The notes beneath the pieces are model-generated. The model was given only the letters and a program-made list of their open reading frames with translations, made no database searches and was not told where the DNA came from. DNA of 64,000 nucleotides from Veillonella sp. VA142. GTDB lineage: Bacteria; Bacillota; Negativicutes; Veillonellales; Veillonellaceae. Positions 7,351-16,160 of this stretch are shown here, piece by piece (positions within the stretch are counted from its first letter, which is position 1; every line of letters begins with the position of its first letter). Made by a program: the position numbers and the translations under genes. The stretch spans positions 1 through 64,000 of the forward strand of contig NZ_RQVN01000009.1 of the NCBI RefSeq assembly GCF_003992135.1, in the 5' to 3' direction.

Positions 7351-8868
7351 ATGAAAAAATGGGTTGCATTAGCAATGACGCTGTTTGTTGCTATCGGATT
7401 AATTGCTGGCTGTGGTTCTGATGAATCAAACAAAACTGGCAAGCATTTAAATCTTGGATTATATTGGTTTGGTGAAACATTGAATCCTACACATGAATGG
7501 GATGCTTGGACATTGACGCGAATCGGTGCCGGTGAAACGTTAGCAACAGTAAGTTCAGATATGAAATTTGAACCTCAGTTAGCTGATTCCTGGGAAGTGG
7601 TGGATCCTTTAACATGGAAATTCCATATTCGAGAAAATGTAAAATTCCATAATGGTTCTATGATGACACCTACGGCAGTAAAAGCATCTATTGAACGTAC
7701 AATCGCCAATAGCAAGCGTTCCAAAGAAGCTGTAAAGATAGACTCTATTACAGTGGATGGTCAAAATCTAATTATTAAAACAACAGAACCAAATGTTGAT
7801 TTACTAGCTAGTTTAACTGAGCCTGCTTTTGTCATCGTAGATGTACAAGGTACAACAGATATGGATAATGCACCAATTTTGACTGGTCCTTACAAAATTG
7901 TAAAACATACAAAAAAAGAAGAAATTCAGTTAGATAAGTTCAAAGAATACTGGGGTGGAACACCTGCTTTAGATTCTTTAACAGTTAAAGATCTAGAAGA
8001 TAATAATAAACGTGCTATGGCTCTACAGTCTAAAGATGTAGATATGATCCAAAAGGTCGATAGTGCTAATCGAAGTTTATTTGAGAAGGGTGATTATAAC
8101 ATCATTGAGTCCGCAGGGGTTCGCACATATATGCTACAGCTGAATGTCCGTGAAGGCAATGTATTATCAAATCCAACCGTACGATCAGCTATCGCAAATA
8201 TGATTGATTATGATGCATTAGCAAAAGTAATCGGTAATGGTGCCGTTACTGGAGGTGCGCCATTCCCTCCAACAGCCAACCTAGGCTTTGACGAACTAAA
8301 AAATAAACAACATAAAGATTTAGCTAAAGCAGATGAATTACTAAAACAAGCTGGTTACACAAAACAAGGTGATACCTACATGAAAGATGGCAAACCATTA
8401 CACTTAGTGCTAGCTCTTTTTGGTAAAGATAGTAGCGTTTACGAAAAACTTCAAGATGATTTAAACCGAGCTGGTGTTGAAGTCGAATTAAAACGTGTAC
8501 AAGGTCCTGATGAATTACTAACTTTAGCTCCTAATGGTTTTGATATGGGAGAAACAAACTGGGTAACAATGTCCACAAATGATCCATATTGGTTCCTTAG
8601 CCTAGCTTTCAAAAGTGGTGCCAAATCCAATCGTGGCGACTATTCGAATCCGAAGGTTGATGAGTTAATTAATAAAATGACAACCACATTTAACGAAGAA
8701 GAACGCACAGCGATTGTCAAGGATATTCAAAATGTGTTGCTAGAAGATAACGCTGGTTATTTCTTATACTATCCAAGTGCCACTGTAGTAACAACAAAAC
8801 GAGTAAAAAATGTGAAAGTATTCCCTATTGACTACTATGTGATTACAAAAGACACCACTGTAGAATAA
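7351..8868 (+). CDS. Substrate-binding lipoprotein, peptide/nickel family (SBP_bac_5)
   Basis: The 505-residue protein has a lipoprotein signal with lipobox LIAGC and modified Cys21, so it is anchored outside the cytoplasmic membrane. The rest follows the SBP family 5 pattern: LADSWEVVDPLTWKFHIRENV, FHNGSMMTPTAVKASIER, and the C-terminal SNPKVDELINKM. The combination with 'TIKTTEPN' resembles NikA-like proteins more than oligopeptide binders, but substrate is not settled. It is transcribed divergently from the permease/ATPase operon. A strong AAGGAGGATAT site precedes the ATG. Confidence 0.85.
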   Translation: MKKWVALAMTLFVAIGLIAGCGSDESNKTGKHLNLGLYWFGETLNPTHEWDAWTLTRIGAGETLATVSSDMKFEPQLADSWEVVDPLTWKFHIRENVKFHNGSMMTPTAVKASIERTIANSKRSKEAVKIDSITVDGQNLIIKTTEPNVDLLASLTEPAFVIVDVQGTTDMDNAPILTGPYKIVKHTKKEEIQLDKFKEYWGGTPALDSLTVKDLEDNNKRAMALQSKDVDMIQKVDSANRSLFEKGDYNIIESAGVRTYMLQLNVREGNVLSNPTVRSAIANMIDYDALAKVIGNGAVTGGAPFPPTANLGFDELKNKQHKDLAKADELLKQAGYTKQGDTYMKDGKPLHLVLALFGKDSSVYEKLQDDLNRAGVEVELKRVQGPDELLTLAPNGFDMGETNWVTMSTNDPYWFLSLAFKSGAKSNRGDYSNPKVDELINKMTTTFNEEERTAIVKDIQNVLLEDNAGYFLYYPSATVVTTKRVKNVKVFPIDYYVITKDTTVE

Positions 8869-8932
8869 AGGTATACTATGTTCAGCTTCTTTCTTATAAG
8901 AACTGTATAAAATGTAACTATAATAAAATAAA

Positions 8933-9004
8933 AAGAAACATAAGTGAGATGCATGATATATAACTGATTTCAGATATAATAAAGAAGCCTCACTTATGTT
9001 TCTT
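8933..9004 (+). terminator. Terminator after the binding lipoprotein gene
   Basis: AAGAAACATAAGTGAG (8933-8948) pairs with CTCACTTATGTTTCTT (8989-9004), a 16-bp perfect stem with a 40-nt loop, then a T-run. Confidence 0.75.
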
Positions 9005-9060
9005 TTTTTATAGTTTTACTTTTCTCATCGTATGTATTTATGATGTTATATGTAACGTAA

Positions 9061-9090
9061 AAAAAAGGAAGGTCGCAACCGTCCTTTTTT
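9061..9090. terminator. Bidirectional terminator downstream of purB
   Basis: AAAAAAGGA and TCCTTTTTT arms enclose GGTCGCAACC, giving T-runs on both strands. It would serve purB on the minus strand. Confidence 0.7.
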
Positions 9091-9173
9091 TGTTTACAAC
9101 ATATTCGAGTTATCAATTCTTAGTAACTAAGCTTATCATATACCATCCACACTTAAAATATAAGGTATCCCAA

Positions 9174-10469
9174 TTATAATCCAAAGCGCGCCATAATGGT
9201 ATCTACATGACGTAACAATGGTGTTGGATCAAAGCAAGCATCAATTTCTTCTGCACTTAGGTATTTTGCAATCTCTGGATCAGATTTTAATCCTGTAGCG
9301 AAGTCTTTACCTTCTAACCAGCGAGCCATAGCATGACGTTGTACCCAACGATAGGCTTCATCACGAATAGCCCCTTTATCCACCAAATGTGTTAAAATCG
9401 TTTGGCTGAATACAAGACCACCTGTTAAGTTCAAGTTTTTCATCATATTTTCAGGATATACCAATAATTTATCTACCGTACGTGTTGCTAAATGAATCAT
9501 ATAATCCAATGTAATCGTCGCATCTGGTAAAATCACACGTTCTACCGAGCTATGAGAAATATCTCGCTCATGCCATAAGGCTTGGTCTTCAAAGGCCGCT
9601 TGTGCATGACCACGCAATACACGCGCTAAGCCGCAGATTCTTTCACAAGTGATAGGATTTCGTTTATGTGGCATCGCAGAGGAGCCTTTTTGTTTCGGGC
9701 TGAAATATTCTTCCGCTTCACGCACTTCGGTACGTTGCAAGTGCCGAATTTCCAAAGCAATGCGATCCAAGGTACCTCCAATAACAGCAATCATGGACAG
9801 CAATTCAGCATGACGGTCACGAGATACCACCTGTGTCGCTACTTTCACAGGTTCCAAGCCCAATTTTTCACATACATATTGTTCCACAAATGGATCGATA
9901 TTAGAGTATGTTCCTACAGCACCAGACAATTTGCCTACTGCTACAGACTGACGAGCCTGTTCTAAACGAGCAATGTCACGGTCAATTTCGGACATCCAGT
10001 TCACTAGTTTCACGCCAAATGTAATCGGTTCCCCATGAATACCGTGAGTACGACCGATCATCGGCGTATATTTGAATTCTACCGCACGGCGAGCTAGGAC
10101 ATCACGGAAATTACGCAAGCCTTTCAACAATAGGTCACAAGCTTGTTTCATCATGTATCCTAAGGCCGTATCTTTTACATCTGTAGATGTTAAACCAAGA
10201 TGAATGTATTTTGCAAACTCAGGTCCTACATATTCACCTACCGCAGTAACAAAGGAAATGATGTCATGGTTCGTTTCACGTTCGATTTCACGAATACGTT
10301 CCACCTCAAAATTTCCTTTTTCACGAATCGCTACCGCCGCTTCCTTTGGGATAATTCCCAACTCAGCTTGTGCCTCAGATGCCAATATTTCTACTAATAA
10401 CATCGTATCGAACTCATTACGTTCGCTCCAAATATGTCCCATCTCTTCACGAGTGTAGCGATTAATCAT
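9174..10469 (-). CDS. purB: Adenylosuccinate lyase
   Basis: The 431-residue enzyme of the fumarase/aspartase superfamily splits adenylosuccinate to AMP and SAICAR to AICAR, releasing fumarate in purine synthesis. The family signature GSSAMPHKRNPITCE lies near residue 262, with TSTDVKDTA near 94 and RTHGIHGEPITFG near 140. Length and start (MINRYTREEMGHIW) are typical of the short bacterial PurB. It stands alone with its own terminator. No purine riboswitch was recognised in the 137 bp upstream. Confidence 0.95.
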   Translation of the reverse strand: MINRYTREEMGHIWSERNEFDTMLLVEILASEAQAELGIIPKEAAVAIREKGNFEVERIREIERETNHDIISFVTAVGEYVGPEFAKYIHLGLTSTDVKDTALGYMMKQACDLLLKGLRNFRDVLARRAVEFKYTPMIGRTHGIHGEPITFGVKLVNWMSEIDRDIARLEQARQSVAVGKLSGAVGTYSNIDPFVEQYVCEKLGLEPVKVATQVVSRDRHAELLSMIAVIGGTLDRIALEIRHLQRTEVREAEEYFSPKQKGSSAMPHKRNPITCERICGLARVLRGHAQAAFEDQALWHERDISHSSVERVILPDATITLDYMIHLATRTVDKLLVYPENMMKNLNLTGGLVFSQTILTHLVDKGAIRDEAYRWVQRHAMARWLEGKDFATGLKSDPEIAKYLSAEEIDACFDPTPLLRHVDTIMARFGL

Positions 10470-10582
10470 ACCATAACTCCTTTATCTAATCCGTTTTCTC
10501 ATGGATTTTTTGATTATCCATTGTGAAAGTCATCCCTCATAGGGTGTTCTATATACCCTATCATTATACAAAAATCAGAACC

Positions 10583-10607
10583 AACTGTCAGCTATTAGTT
10601 GACAGTT
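10583..10607 (-). terminator. Hairpin abutting the MFS gene stop
   Basis: AACTGTCA (10583-10590) and TGACAGTT (10600-10607) form a perfect 8-bp stem that overlaps the stop codon. The following minus-strand tract (GGTTCTGATTTTTG) is moderately T-rich, so it may end transcription. Confidence 0.5.
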
Positions 10608-11950
10608 CAATTCCGCATATTACGCAAGCCTGCTGGGATAGCCGCTACCAAACAAATCAATCCAAATACAACTAGTGCAACAGTACTGTTATATTCCATC
10701 ATTTGTAGTGCTGCTCTTCCTTCTATTGTATACGCAAGAATAACACCAATCAGAGCCATACTCAAGGTTTGTCCTAATAGGCGTACCGTAGAAATCGTAG
10801 AAGAGGCAAAGCCAATATATGTTTTCGGCACAGAACTCATAATTAGATTGTTATTTGGCGGTGCAAAGCAACTAACTCCAATACCAACAATAGCTAAGCT
10901 TACCATGATAACTGTCATACTTTCAGTGAACGTACCATAGGCCATACTAAGCAACCCTACGCCAGTGAGTACCATCCCCCACCGAGCAAATTGGGATGGA
11001 TTGTATTGATCAGATAACGCCCCCATGCGCGGTGCTAAGAATACCATAATTCCAGTTTGTATGCATAAAGTTAATCCGGTCATACGAGAATCAAAGCCCA
11101 TTATCATTTGCAAAAATAAGGACAATACAAATCCTACGCCAAAAGTGGCGCTAAAGTTCATCATGGCAGCCACACTAGACATAGTAAACCCTAGATTCGA
11201 TACAAATATCTTAACTGGAATGAGTGGATCCTTACTATGCCATTCTACATATCCTAATACACTTAATGCCATCAGCCCTGCTACAAAAGCATAGACACTC
11301 CACCAAAAACGAACCCATTCGGTAATACCAATCATCACTGCACTGATACCCAAGGCATATAAAAGTAAACTTCTCGTAGAAATACTACTATCCGGTGTAT
11401 GTATCCACTCCTTATGTAAAGAGCGAAAGGCCATCACATTTGCCACAACACCTAGTAAAGTAGTAAATACAAAAATACTACGCCATCCATAATAATAATT
11501 TAGAAAGCCACCTAAGGCTGGGCCTAAAGATAACCCTAAATACACCATGCCTCCAATCATCCCGAACGCATATCCCCGTCGTTCCACTGGTACAGATAAA
11601 GTTAAAATAGACATAGACGTAGTATATACAATCCCTAAAGCAATTCCTTGCAAGGCTCGATACACCGTCAGCATCTCTACAGAACCAACGAAGCACATAA
11701 GCCCCGATATAACCGTGAATATAACACTACCCATATAAAATAACTTGCGCTTTCCATAGATATCCGCTAACTTACCAGCAGGAATCACCGCCACAGTACA
11801 GCACAGTAAAAAAGCTTCCACCACCCATGCCATATCATTCGTAGACGCGCCAAACTCGCACATCATATCTGGAAAAGACATAGTAAGAGAACTAGATGCA
11901 AAAGGATTCAAAAACGCCGCTACCATCATCGTATATAAAACAGATTTCAT
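10607..11950 (-). CDS. MFS transporter, multidrug-efflux type
   Basis: The 447-residue membrane protein has about twelve or more hydrophobic segments and the MFS loop motif GKLADIYGKRKLFYMG after the second helix. Motif C-like LGLSLGPALGGFLNYYYGWR near residue 145 places it with the drug:H+ antiporters. Beginning MKSVLYTMMVAAFLNPFASSS is typical of EmrB/QacA-type carriers. The substrate is unknown. It is monocistronic and separated from purB by a hairpin. Confidence 0.82.
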   Translation of the reverse strand: MKSVLYTMMVAAFLNPFASSSLTMSFPDMMCEFGASTNDMAWVVEAFLLCCTVAVIPAGKLADIYGKRKLFYMGSVIFTVISGLMCFVGSVEMLTVYRALQGIALGIVYTTSMSILTLSVPVERRGYAFGMIGGMVYLGLSLGPALGGFLNYYYGWRSIFVFTTLLGVVANVMAFRSLHKEWIHTPDSSISTRSLLLYALGISAVMIGITEWVRFWWSVYAFVAGLMALSVLGYVEWHSKDPLIPVKIFVSNLGFTMSSVAAMMNFSATFGVGFVLSLFLQMIMGFDSRMTGLTLCIQTGIMVFLAPRMGALSDQYNPSQFARWGMVLTGVGLLSMAYGTFTESMTVIMVSLAIVGIGVSCFAPPNNNLIMSSVPKTYIGFASSTISTVRLLGQTLSMALIGVILAYTIEGRAALQMMEYNSTVALVVFGLICLVAAIPAGLRNMRN

Positions 11951-12078
11951 CTAATTATCACTCCTAGTTTCAATATACTCTCATTATAGCAATACAAATG
12001 AGATTTTGAAAGTTCCCTCCCTCTAGAGTGCCCCCAATAGAAACAACATATCTCCTCCCGAAGTATTATATGCAAAAG

Positions 12079-12141
12079 AAAAGCCGTATAACTTCAAGAA
12101 AACTTTCGCGTAGGGCAGTTTTCTGAAGTTGTACGGCTTTT
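12079..12141 (-). terminator. Terminator of the kor operon
   Basis: AAAAGCCGTA/TACGGCTTTT arms continue through AACTTCA(A)GAAAACT/AGTTTTCTGAAGTT, forming an extended stem of more than 20 bp with a T-tail on both strands. Confidence 0.85.
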
Positions 12142-12177
12142 GACATCATTTACACTCTTGTAAGAGATATGTCGTTT

Positions 12178-13050
12178 CTATTTGAACTCGTTGCAAAGAG
12201 CTGCAAACATCTCTGCATCTGGTTTCACCACGTCATGTATTAATGCACGAGCATGTGGACCACCGTTAGCAGCATATAACGCTTGTTCAAAGGATGGTTT
12301 TGTTGTATCTTGGTAAATCAAACCTGTTACAAGACCATTTGTTTCACCTAGTGTAGCAAATGCTTGTGCACGATTTGTTGGATCATAACCTTCTGGCAAA
12401 TTCACCAAATTATCTTTGAAGTAATCATAGCCATTTTGTTTATTATACGTTACACAAGGGCTGAATACGTTGATGAAAGAGAATCCTTCATGTTGCATAC
12501 CTTGTTTGATTAAATCCACTAATTGTGCACGGTTTACCATGTAACTTTGCGCTACAAAAGTAGCACCAGAAGCGATGGCTGTTTCACAGATTGGCAATGG
12601 ACTTTCAAAAGAACCATGAGGAGATGTTTTTGTCACAAATCCCACGTCAGAACGAGGAGATGTTTGGCCTTTTGTCAAACCATATACATGGTTATCCATA
12701 ACCACATAGGTAATATTTACATTACGTTTGAAAGCATGAATCGTATGGCCCATACCGATCGCGAAGGCATCACCATCACCACCGCAAACCACAACGTTCA
12801 TATCTTCATTCGCCAATTTCACACCTTGTGCATACGGAAGTGCACGACCATGTGTAGTATGCGCACCATAGGCATAGAAGTAACCACCGATACGGCTAGA
12901 GCAACCGATACCAGAGATAACAGCCAATTTTTCAGGCGCAATATCAAGAGCTGCTACTGCATCAGCAATAGCTGCTTGTACCCCGTAATGACCACAACCT
13001 GGACACCAGTTAGGGCGGATATCATTTCTATATTCATTTGCTGTTGCCAT
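12178..13050 (-). CDS. korB: 2-oxoacid:ferredoxin oxidoreductase, beta subunit
   Basis: The 290-residue subunit holds the thiamine diphosphate site: GDGDAFAIG (about 91) followed by the conserved asparagine in VVMDNHVYG. NWCPGCGHYG near residue 15 and GIGCSSRIGGYF near 50 supply conserved cysteines for a [4Fe-4S] cluster. Together with the alpha subunit it oxidises a 2-oxoacid, most likely 2-oxoglutarate, to the acyl-CoA while reducing ferredoxin; the exact substrate cannot be fixed from sequence. The start overlaps the alpha-subunit stop (TAATG), so translation is coupled. Confidence 0.88.
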   Translation of the reverse strand: MATANEYRNDIRPNWCPGCGHYGVQAAIADAVAALDIAPEKLAVISGIGCSSRIGGYFYAYGAHTTHGRALPYAQGVKLANEDMNVVVCGGDGDAFAIGMGHTIHAFKRNVNITYVVMDNHVYGLTKGQTSPRSDVGFVTKTSPHGSFESPLPICETAIASGATFVAQSYMVNRAQLVDLIKQGMQHEGFSFINVFSPCVTYNKQNGYDYFKDNLVNLPEGYDPTNRAQAFATLGETNGLVTGLIYQDTTKPSFEQALYAANGGPHARALIHDVVKPDAEMFAALCNEFK

Positions 13051-14801
13051 TATAAAACCTCCTTAATTGCCGCTTTTACATAAGATGTTGTAAATGGATT
13101 ACCATCGTATTTTAAGCAACTAGAAAGTTTTTCTTTATTCGGCATATGAATGCGGAACAAGTTAGTTAATTGACCTGTCGCATTTTGCTCGCAGATCACA
13201 ACCTTTTTAGCACTATTATAGAATGGTAGCAATTGTTCTTTCGGGAATGGTTTAATCAAACGAAGTTGTAAATGGTTCACTTTGTGACCTTCTGCCTCCA
13301 ATTCCACTACTGCTTCTTCAATAGCACCACGGCTAGAGTTAATACCGATCACAAGAACATCTGCTTCCTCATGTTTTGCATTGTTCAAGAATGGTTCATA
13401 TACATCCGCTACTGTAGATAATTTACGGAAACGTTTGTCTGTTTGTGCCACGTGCATAGAAGGTGCTTCTGCTGGTTTACCTTCTTCGTTATGCTCTAGA
13501 CCTGTAGACAAGAATAATCCGTTTTTCATACCTGGTATGGTACGAGGGGAAATACCGCTTTCAGTCAATTCAAAACGTTTGAAGTATTTAGGATTTTCCA
13601 ATGCGGGTAAATCTTCTTCTTTCATCAAATTACCACGTTCGATACCAACACGGTTCAAATCAAATGTTGGTACAGATTGTTTATTCAAGCCTTGTTGCAA
13701 ATCAGGCATAAAAATAACTGGACATTGGTATTGTTCCGCCAAGTTGAAAGCATGTTGAATTTCGTAGAAACATTCTTCAATACTTGTTGGAGCAATAACG
13801 ATATTGGAATAATCGCCATGCGCATTATAGCAAGCTGCATCGATATCGGATGTTTCCACTTTTGTAGCCATACCTGTAGATGGGCCAGAACGTTGTACAT
13901 CGATGATTAGCATTGGCAATTCAGCCATAGATGCCATAGATAAAGACTCAGCCATCAAGCTCAAGCCAGGGCCAGATGTACATGTGAAGCCACGAACACC
14001 AGCGTATACGCCACCCATAGCCATCATACATGCAGCAATTTCATCTTCTGTTTGTACCACAGTAGCACCAATTTTATCCATTTTCTTAATCATGTATTCC
14101 ATCACTTCAGATGCTGGAGTAATCGGATAGGATGCCATGAAACGAGAACCTGCTGCAATGGCACCCAATGCTAATGCTTCATTACCAAGCAAGAACATTT
14201 GATCTTTTGGCTCTGGTTTATCTAATGTATCTACTTCTACATCGCCCAATTGTTCTTTTACAAGTTGATAGCCCAATTGGAATGCTTGTAAGTTTTTGTT
14301 AATAATATCTTCAGATTTTTTCGCAAAACGAGCTTTAATAGCTGTTAAGAACAACTCTGTTTCAAAGCCTAATAAGGCAACGGACATGCCCAATGCCACG
14401 ATATTACGCATCAACAAGGAGCCTTGTTGTAATGCTGTTTCGGAAATTGGTAATGCTAAGCATGTTACACCAGTACCTGTGAAAGCTTCAAAATTAGGAT
14501 TTACTTTGCTATCACAAATAATAAAGCCGCCATCGCGCACTTCTTTACCGTGCATATCTACAGTTTCTTGGTCAAGTGCTACCAAGAAGTCGATATGCTC
14601 GCCGACTGTCATAATTTGTTCTAATGCGATACGTAATGCAAATGTTGTGTGACCACCTTTGATACGAGATGCAAACAAACGTTGGCTGTACAAGGAATAA
14701 CCTTCTTTGGCAAGAATAGTAGCTAAAATTTCGCCACAACTTTCAATACCTTCACCTTGCTGACCGCCCATTTTCCAGATAAAATCTTTACGTTTTTGCA
14801 A
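13050..14801 (-). CDS. korA: 2-oxoacid:ferredoxin oxidoreductase, fused gamma-alpha subunit
   Basis: The roughly 583-residue protein fuses a gamma domain (GGQQGEGIESCGEILATI, then RIKGGHTTF near residue 50) to the alpha pyrimidine-binding domain (about 205 onward, YPITPASEVMEYM). This is the KorA layout. A TTG codon at 14801 is nine bases after GGAGG and is preferred; the alternative GTG at 14810 directly abuts the site and would add three residues. Regulation may involve the FNR-type box at 14865-14878 and the structured RNA just upstream. It works with the beta subunit in ferredoxin-linked carbon metabolism. Confidence 0.87.
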   Translation of the reverse strand: MQKRKDFIWKMGGQQGEGIESCGEILATILAKEGYSLYSQRLFASRIKGGHTTFALRIALEQIMTVGEHIDFLVALDQETVDMHGKEVRDGGFIICDSKVNPNFEAFTGTGVTCLALPISETALQQGSLLMRNIVALGMSVALLGFETELFLTAIKARFAKKSEDIINKNLQAFQLGYQLVKEQLGDVEVDTLDKPEPKDQMFLLGNEALALGAIAAGSRFMASYPITPASEVMEYMIKKMDKIGATVVQTEDEIAACMMAMGGVYAGVRGFTCTSGPGLSLMAESLSMASMAELPMLIIDVQRSGPSTGMATKVETSDIDAACYNAHGDYSNIVIAPTSIEECFYEIQHAFNLAEQYQCPVIFMPDLQQGLNKQSVPTFDLNRVGIERGNLMKEEDLPALENPKYFKRFELTESGISPRTIPGMKNGLFLSTGLEHNEEGKPAEAPSMHVAQTDKRFRKLSTVADVYEPFLNNAKHEEADVLVIGINSSRGAIEEAVVELEAEGHKVNHLQLRLIKPFPKEQLLPFYNSAKKVVICEQNATGQLTNLFRIHMPNKEKLSSCLKYDGNPFTTSYVKAAIKEVL

Positions 14802-14864
14802 GAGATTCACCCTCCTTAGGATTGTAATATAGGACCACAGAAAGACTGTATTTATTCAGTGTTT

Positions 14865-14878
14865 TTGATACACATCAA
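14865..14878. promoter_or_regulatory. Perfect FNR-type box upstream of korA
   Basis: TTGATACACATCAA matches TTGATNNNNATCAA exactly. A candidate korA promoter (-10 TATACT, 14918-14913) lies upstream of it, which would put the box about 35-48 bases inside the transcript, a position more consistent with repression. A promoter nearer the gene is possible. Confidence 0.55.
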
Positions 14879-14927
14879 TCTCTCAAAGTTCACCTCTTAT
14901 AATAGCATTTTTAGTATATTTCATCAA

Positions 14928-15162
14928 TAAAAAATACAAAAACCTCGGCCAAGAGAATAAAGCCGAGGTTTTTGTATTTGAGAAAAAAGAGAGAGAACAT
15001 TTGAAATAGATTCAAATGTTTTGTTGGGGCAATGGGGGGCGCCCCATCGGTAAAAGTAGGGTCTTTTACCTGGGAAGGTATAAGATGAACCCTTCCCTAT
15101 TGTAAGTTAGGTAGATAAAGAGAGAGATCTTTATCCAGCAAAGGTAGTGTGAACCCTTTGCT
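14928..15162 (-). ncRNA. Structured RNA of six tandem hairpins plus terminator
   Basis: On the minus strand a promoter (TTTACT, 17 bp, extended TGcTATAAT with hexamer 15174-15169) points into six consecutive hairpins. Arms: 15138-15144/15155-15161, 15114-15120/15129-15135, 15072-15078/15091-15097, 15049-15056/15063-15070, 15026-15030/15041-15045, 14996-15005/15011-15020. An intrinsic terminator follows at 14938-14973. RNA loops are pyrimidine-rich (ACCCUA, CCCCCC, AUCUCUCU, GUUCA twice). There is no open reading frame of note. It may be a trans-acting RNA binding purine-rich ribosome sites, a protein-sequestering RNA, or an attenuating leader for kor. I do not recognise a known family. Confidence 0.7.
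14938..14973 (-). terminator. Terminator of the six-hairpin RNA
   Basis: AAAACCTCGGC and GCCGAGGTTTT arms form a perfect stem, followed on the minus strand by TTTTTGTATTTTTT. Confidence 0.85.
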
Positions 15163-15297
15163 TGAGTTATTATAGCAAATGATTGTGTAAAAGTAAACAC
15201 ATGAATTCATAAATTCCTAGCTTTTTTATATATTTTTTATATATAACACTATAAATTATTAGCATCACAACCTATGAATCCGTCTACTACTAGGTTT
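15163..15297. other. Intergenic promoter region between structured RNA and GntR gene
   Basis: This AT-rich stretch holds the minus-strand promoter of the six-hairpin RNA (-35 TTTACT near 15192-15197, -10 at 15174-15169). Nothing else was recognised. Confidence 0.6.
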
Positions 15298-15993
15298 TTA
15301 CTTTTCTTTCTGTTTTGCCAACAGCTCTGCATGGGCCTTTTTAAATACAAATGCATTGCGAACATGCGCCCGCATCCGTTCTTCTGCTAATTGCCCATTA
15401 CGCTCATGGATTGCTTCCATAATTTGTTGATGTTCTAAATCACAAGAAATGGTACGCGTTTTATCTGACGTACTAATATACATATCACGGTTCACCATCT
15501 CTCGAAAATCTGCTAAATAATCTGCCACACGATCATTACCAGAAAATTCCGCAATCAATGTGTGAAAGCGACTATTAATGGCTACCCGCTCCTCTGGATT
15601 TTCCGTATGAATTCCTGCATCGCACACTTCTTGTAATTCTGATAACTGCTCCTCTGTGCATCGTTCTGCACAAAGTCTAGCACCCAAGCCTTCCATTACT
15701 TCGCGACATTGATACATGGCTACAATCTCCTCCGGAGAGTAGCCTTTCACCGTAACGCCTTTCCACGGTTTAATCACTACAAGATTATCTTTTGCCAGTT
15801 TACGAAATGCTTCCCGTACTGGTGTGGCGCTCACATTTAATTGTTCTGCAATACGCACTTCACTTAATTTCACTTTTGGCTTTAAAGACCCCGTTAAAAT
15901 AGCTTGCTTTAACGACATATATACTTGCTCGCTCAGCGGCAGTCGTCCAATTGAGTCAATACTATGTAAACGATACTCTTCCGTCTTATCCAT
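15298..15993 (-). CDS. GntR-family regulator, FadR/FCD type
   Basis: The 231-residue protein has an N-terminal winged helix-turn-helix (about 18-85: PLSEQVYMSLKQAILTG, then VSATPVREAFRKLA) and a C-terminal all-helical FCD ligand domain (about 95-220) with histidines that normally bind a metal and a carboxylate ligand (SRFHTLIAEFSG, LEHQQIMEAI). Such regulators respond to organic acids. It lies next to the kor operon and the structured RNA, but its target is not evident. It runs on the same strand. Confidence 0.87.
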   Translation of the reverse strand: MDKTEEYRLHSIDSIGRLPLSEQVYMSLKQAILTGSLKPKVKLSEVRIAEQLNVSATPVREAFRKLAKDNLVVIKPWKGVTVKGYSPEEIVAMYQCREVMEGLGARLCAERCTEEQLSELQEVCDAGIHTENPEERVAINSRFHTLIAEFSGNDRVADYLADFREMVNRDMYISTSDKTRTISCDLEHQQIMEAIHERNGQLAEERMRAHVRNAFVFKKAHAELLAKQKEK

Positions 15994-16160
15994 CGAATCC
16001 CCTCCAGGATGTTACTATTCTATACTTTCACCTAGTCTTGGCATACGTAACATATTTCTTTCATTATACGTGAAATAGGTCCTAAAAATCAATGAAATCT
16101 AATGTCCCTGTGATATAATAGTAATAACTAATGTATCTGTGTATAGAATAGGAATCAACT

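Noticed and set aside
15026-15045. G-quadruplex from GGGG runs near 15030
   Set aside because: Only two runs of four or more G bases lie close together; a simple GGGGC/GCCCC hairpin explains the sequence.
14928-15162. Possible 6S RNA or known riboswitch
   Set aside because: 6S RNA is one long rod with a central bulge; this is a string of separate hairpins. No conserved riboswitch core was recognised.
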